In this document: positions 62,035 to 64,000 of the stretch, piece after piece
How positions within the stretch are numbered: the first letter of the stretch is position 1
Layout: each line of letters begins with the position of its first letter
Origin: Holophagales bacterium
GTDB taxonomy: Bacteria > Acidobacteriota > Thermoanaerobaculia > Multivoradales > JAGPDF01
NCBI GenBank assembly: GCA_016699405.1
Contig: CP064972.1
Coordinates: 62,001 to 126,000 of the forward strand
DNA length: 64,000 nt
Direction: 5' to 3'
Program-made: the position numbers and the translations under genes
The notes under the pieces: generated by a model
Seen by the model: the letters and a program-made list of their open reading frames with translations, nothing else
What the model was told of the DNA's origin: nothing
The model's database searches: none

Positions 62035-62766
62035 CTACCCGCGGAAGCGCGGAATGAACCCCGGCACCGCCCGCCGGTGGCGGCGATAGGCCTCACCGAA
62101 GGTCCGATCGAGGTCGCGCTCCTCGAAGGCCAGGCCGATGAAGAGGTAGGCCGTCAGCACACCGACCAGCAGCAGGCGTCCGCGGCTCATCTCCGGCGTC
62201 GCCCAGAAGGCAACGATCGTCCCCGCGTAGATGGGGTGGCGGATCCACCGGTAGACGCCACGACTCTCGAAGGGAAGCGCCTCGTCCGGGACACCGCGCG
62301 CCGCCGACCAGGCCTGCCGGAGACCGAAGAGGTGAGCGTGACGGATCGTCAGCAGGGAGAGGAGGACGAGCCCCCATCCGGCACCCTGGATCGCCCAGAG
62401 CACGAGGCGCAGCAACGCCCATTGCCCCGGCACACTCCAAACCGGCGACGGGATCGGGCGCCACAACCAGCAAAGGAGTGCGATCTGCGTCCCCGCGACC
62501 AGCGAATACAGGCTGCGCTCGAGCCCGGCCGGGAAACGCGCCACGATCTGCGCCTTCGTCTCTTCCCGCGCCAGCAGGCTGTGCACCAGACCGAAACCGA
62601 CGAGCAGCGCGAGATCGATGGCGCAAGCAGGACCCACCGCACCGGCGAACCCGCTGTCCACGCTTTTCGGGACGACGACCGCGGCCAGGAAGCCGGCGAG
62701 GTAGACCATGGGAACCATCCCCGCCAGGTACCCGACCAGTCCGAAGGCGAGATAGTCGAGCCGCAT
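62035..62766 (-). CDS. NnrU/isoprenylcysteine methyltransferase-like membrane protein
   Basis: 243 residues with about six helices. The C-terminal part has the signature FESRGVYRWIRHPIYAGTIVAF, then GLAFEERDLDRTFGEAYRRH, shared by NnrU and the PEMT/ICMT methyltransferases that bind SAM at the membrane face. NnrU relatives occur with denitrification genes, but this gene is far from the stress cluster and next to polA, so a methyltransferase-like role is as likely. The start is the ATG at 62766; an upstream ATG would add 14 residues. Confidence 0.8.
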   Translation of the reverse strand: MRLDYLAFGLVGYLAGMVPMVYLAGFLAAVVVPKSVDSGFAGAVGPACAIDLALLVGFGLVHSLLAREETKAQIVARFPAGLERSLYSLVAGTQIALLCWLWRPIPSPVWSVPGQWALLRLVLWAIQGAGWGLVLLSLLTIRHAHLFGLRQAWSAARGVPDEALPFESRGVYRWIRHPIYAGTIVAFWATPEMSRGRLLLVGVLTAYLFIGLAFEERDLDRTFGEAYRRHRRAVPGFIPRFRG

Positions 62767-62873
62767 CGTGGGACCATTCTGCCCCAGCGGGCCGGACCGA
62801 GATCCCATCGCGAAACCGGGGCTCGCGGTCGCGGCGGAGCCATCCGGTCAATCCGCGGTTTCGACGGCGCCGA

Positions 62874-63158
62874 TCAGGCCCGCGCGGCGCGCGCCACCAG
62901 CCAGGCGAACCCGCCGACGACGAGCGCCGGCAGACCGAAGACGGCGAGACCGACGGTGAGCACCACCACGGCCGCGATCCCCAGCGCGACGACCGTCGCC
63001 ACCCCGGCCACCGCCAGCACCGGCACGAGCAACAGGCCGAAGAGGAGCCCCAGGACGAGCCGCAGCACCAGCCCGACCGCCTTGAGCGCCAGTCCGACCA
63101 GCAGGAGTACGCCACCGACCACCGCGACCACGAAACCGAGAGCAAGCAGCTCGACCAT
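62874..63158 (-). CDS. Small, wholly hydrophobic membrane protein
   Basis: 94 residues, almost entirely Val, Leu, Ala and Gly, forming two or three membrane helices (LLALGFVVAVVGGVLLLVGL, LVLGLLFGLLLVPVLAVAGV). GGAGGAC precedes the ATG at 63158. I recognise no family. It lies 107 bases before the NnrU-like gene on the same strand and divergent from the phosphatase gene. Confidence 0.65.
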   Translation of the reverse strand: MVELLALGFVVAVVGGVLLLVGLALKAVGLVLRLVLGLLFGLLLVPVLAVAGVATVVALGIAAVVVLTVGLAVFGLPALVVGGFAWLVARAARA

Positions 63159-63347
63159 CGTCGTGTCCTCCGATTCCATCCTACGCAGCGCGACGCGCGC
63201 GGTTTCCACGAGCGACCTTCGGCGTCCGCCGACGCGTCCGACATTCCCGGTCGGCCGTTACCCGCCGGTCACACCGGAGGCGACAGCAGGGCGATACACT
63301 GTCGACGCCGGAGGTCCCGTCGCCGGCCGTCGCTGGTCCCACGAGCC

Positions 63348-64000
63348 ATGACTTCCGAAATCCCCCGTTCGTCTGCCGATCCCTCGTCCGACGCCCAGCG
63401 CGCGGACCGTCCCGGACGCCCCCGGCGGGGGCGCGATCCGCGCGCCCTGCCGCTCTACGGCGTCTACCGTCGCTTCCGCAGCCTTGCCTTCGGCGGGCAT
63501 TCGCCGATGGACGCCGAAGGGCTGGCGCGTCAGCTCTTCCGAGCGCTGCTCGAAGAGCGTCCGAAGTCGTCGCCGATCCTCGGCGTCCGCCTCTACCGGG
63601 TCGCCGGAGAGGAGCTCGAGTTGATCGAGAAGGGCGGCCTCGCCGGCCCGGTCGAGCTCGGCTACCGCATCCCGGCGGGACATCCCGTCGTCGCCGAAGC
63701 GCTGCGCGAGGGCTGGGCGATCGTCCGCCGCGGCGACTCGCGCCACGACGAGTGGATCGAACGCACGGCGGGGACCCACGCGCTCGCCAAGCTCGCCCTT
63801 GGGCCACAGCGCGAGATGCTTCTCTCCTTCACGCTGCGCGAGCCGATCTCGACGGCCGAGGTGCAGAACGCGCTCACGGCGCTCCGCTCGCTCGCCGACT
63901 CGCACCTCGAGCGGCAGCAGTTCCGCGAGTTGCTGGAACAGGCACGGGCGGTGCAGACCTCGCTGCTGCCGCGCCAACTCCCGGCGCTCCCGGGCTTCGA
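63348..64000 (+). CDS. RsbU/SpoIIE-like phosphatase, N-terminal part (cut by window edge)
   Basis: The frame is open from the ATG at 63348 to the edge, 217 codons. After a Pro/Arg-rich start, residues 45-190 look like a GAF-type sensor (ILGVRLYRVAGEELELIEKG, PVVAEALREGWAIVRRG). A short coiled coil leads to ARAVQTSLLPRQLPALPGFD, the usual entry to a PP2C/SpoIIE phosphatase domain. Such proteins dephosphorylate anti-sigma-factor antagonists. The catalytic domain is outside the window, so the call rests on the linker signature. Confidence 0.75.
   Translation, partial: MTSEIPRSSADPSSDAQRADRPGRPRRGRDPRALPLYGVYRRFRSLAFGGHSPMDAEGLARQLFRALLEERPKSSPILGVRLYRVAGEELELIEKGGLAGPVELGYRIPAGHPVVAEALREGWAIVRRGDSRHDEWIERTAGTHALAKLALGPQREMLLSFTLREPISTAEVQNALTALRSLADSHLERQQFRELLEQARAVQTSLLPRQLPALPGF

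Noticed and set aside
59210..62089. 959-codon plus-strand frame opposite polA and the S9 start
   Set aside because: polA has all its motifs on the minus strand; the plus frame shows no domain and spans two unrelated genes.

Overview
The window is GC-rich (about two thirds G+C by eye) and densely coded. Most start codons are ATG or GTG behind AGGAGG-like ribosome sites, and many neighbouring genes overlap by 4 bases (ATGA or GTGA). Gene styles suggest an acidobacterium, perhaps of the Thermoanaerobaculia. These include eukaryotic-like Ser/Thr kinases with PEGA-like tails, an ECF sigma factor followed by a TPR protein, SEC-C and DUF2007 proteins, paired M16 peptidases, and a serine recombinase sitting on a tRNA gene. 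That placement is inference from style, not from a marker gene.

Region 1, about 1-25.4 kb, is a nitrogen-oxide and nitrosative-stress cluster. Its parts are: a molybdopterin oxidoreductase (cut by the left edge) with a NarI-like membrane partner; a radical SAM protein; an azurin; the Fe-S repair di-iron protein Ric/YtfE; NnrS and a CopD-like protein; and an NO-reductase-type haem-copper operon. That operon reads DUF488, CuA subunit, catalytic subunit with Asn in place of the oxidase Tyr, SenC, membrane protein, and a hexameric tyrosine-coordinated haem protein. Next come a fused 2-oxoacid dehydrogenase E1, a SufR-like regulator, NDH-2, and a ferredoxin/PAS/flavoprotein/TrpS operon. Three divergent intergenic regions (near 5.88, 11.83 and 20.27 kb) carry the same roughly 50-bp bidirectional promoter module: TTGACG-N8-TGTCAAG-N2-TAnnnT-N10-ATG in one direction and TTGACA-N17-TACGCT (or CATGAT) in the other, around a CTTGAC-N10-GTCAAG palindrome. 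This ties the operons into one putative regulon: NO reduction, Fe-S repair and an Fe-S-free respiratory bypass. A second small circuit (cupredoxin and DUF4142 divergent from a Cys-rich ArsR/SufR-like regulator) follows at 23.4-25.4 kb.

Region 2, about 25.4-29 kb, holds a Rnk/GreA-like protein, a frameshifted gene remnant, a cation/proton antiporter, and a sparsely coding stretch with one copy of a 230-bp dispersed repeat. The other copy lies at 23.2 kb.

Region 3, about 29-40.9 kb, is an accessory, defence-like island. It holds a variant SSB, a XamI-like restriction enzyme with its N6-adenine methylase, a zinc-ribbon Ser/Thr kinase, a degenerate tyrosine recombinase, a TPR-like protein, a BlaI-type repressor, and a 1105-residue SIR2-NTPase-repeat protein that is a good anti-phage candidate. 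A large serine recombinase closes the island; its 3' end runs antisense through tRNA-Ala(CGC).

Region 4, about 41-64 kb, looks like ordinary chromosome: YihY, a beta-CASP hydrolase, ElaB-like membrane proteins, a phosphoesterase, DUF2007 with a PEGA kinase, a frameshifted M16 peptidase followed by inorganic pyrophosphatase and a non-catalytic M16, an ECF sigma/TPR pair with a 35-residue peptide gene, acyl-CoA synthetase, a SEC-C protein, an S9 peptidase, DNA polymerase I, two membrane proteins, and the start of an RsbU-like phosphatase cut by the right edge.
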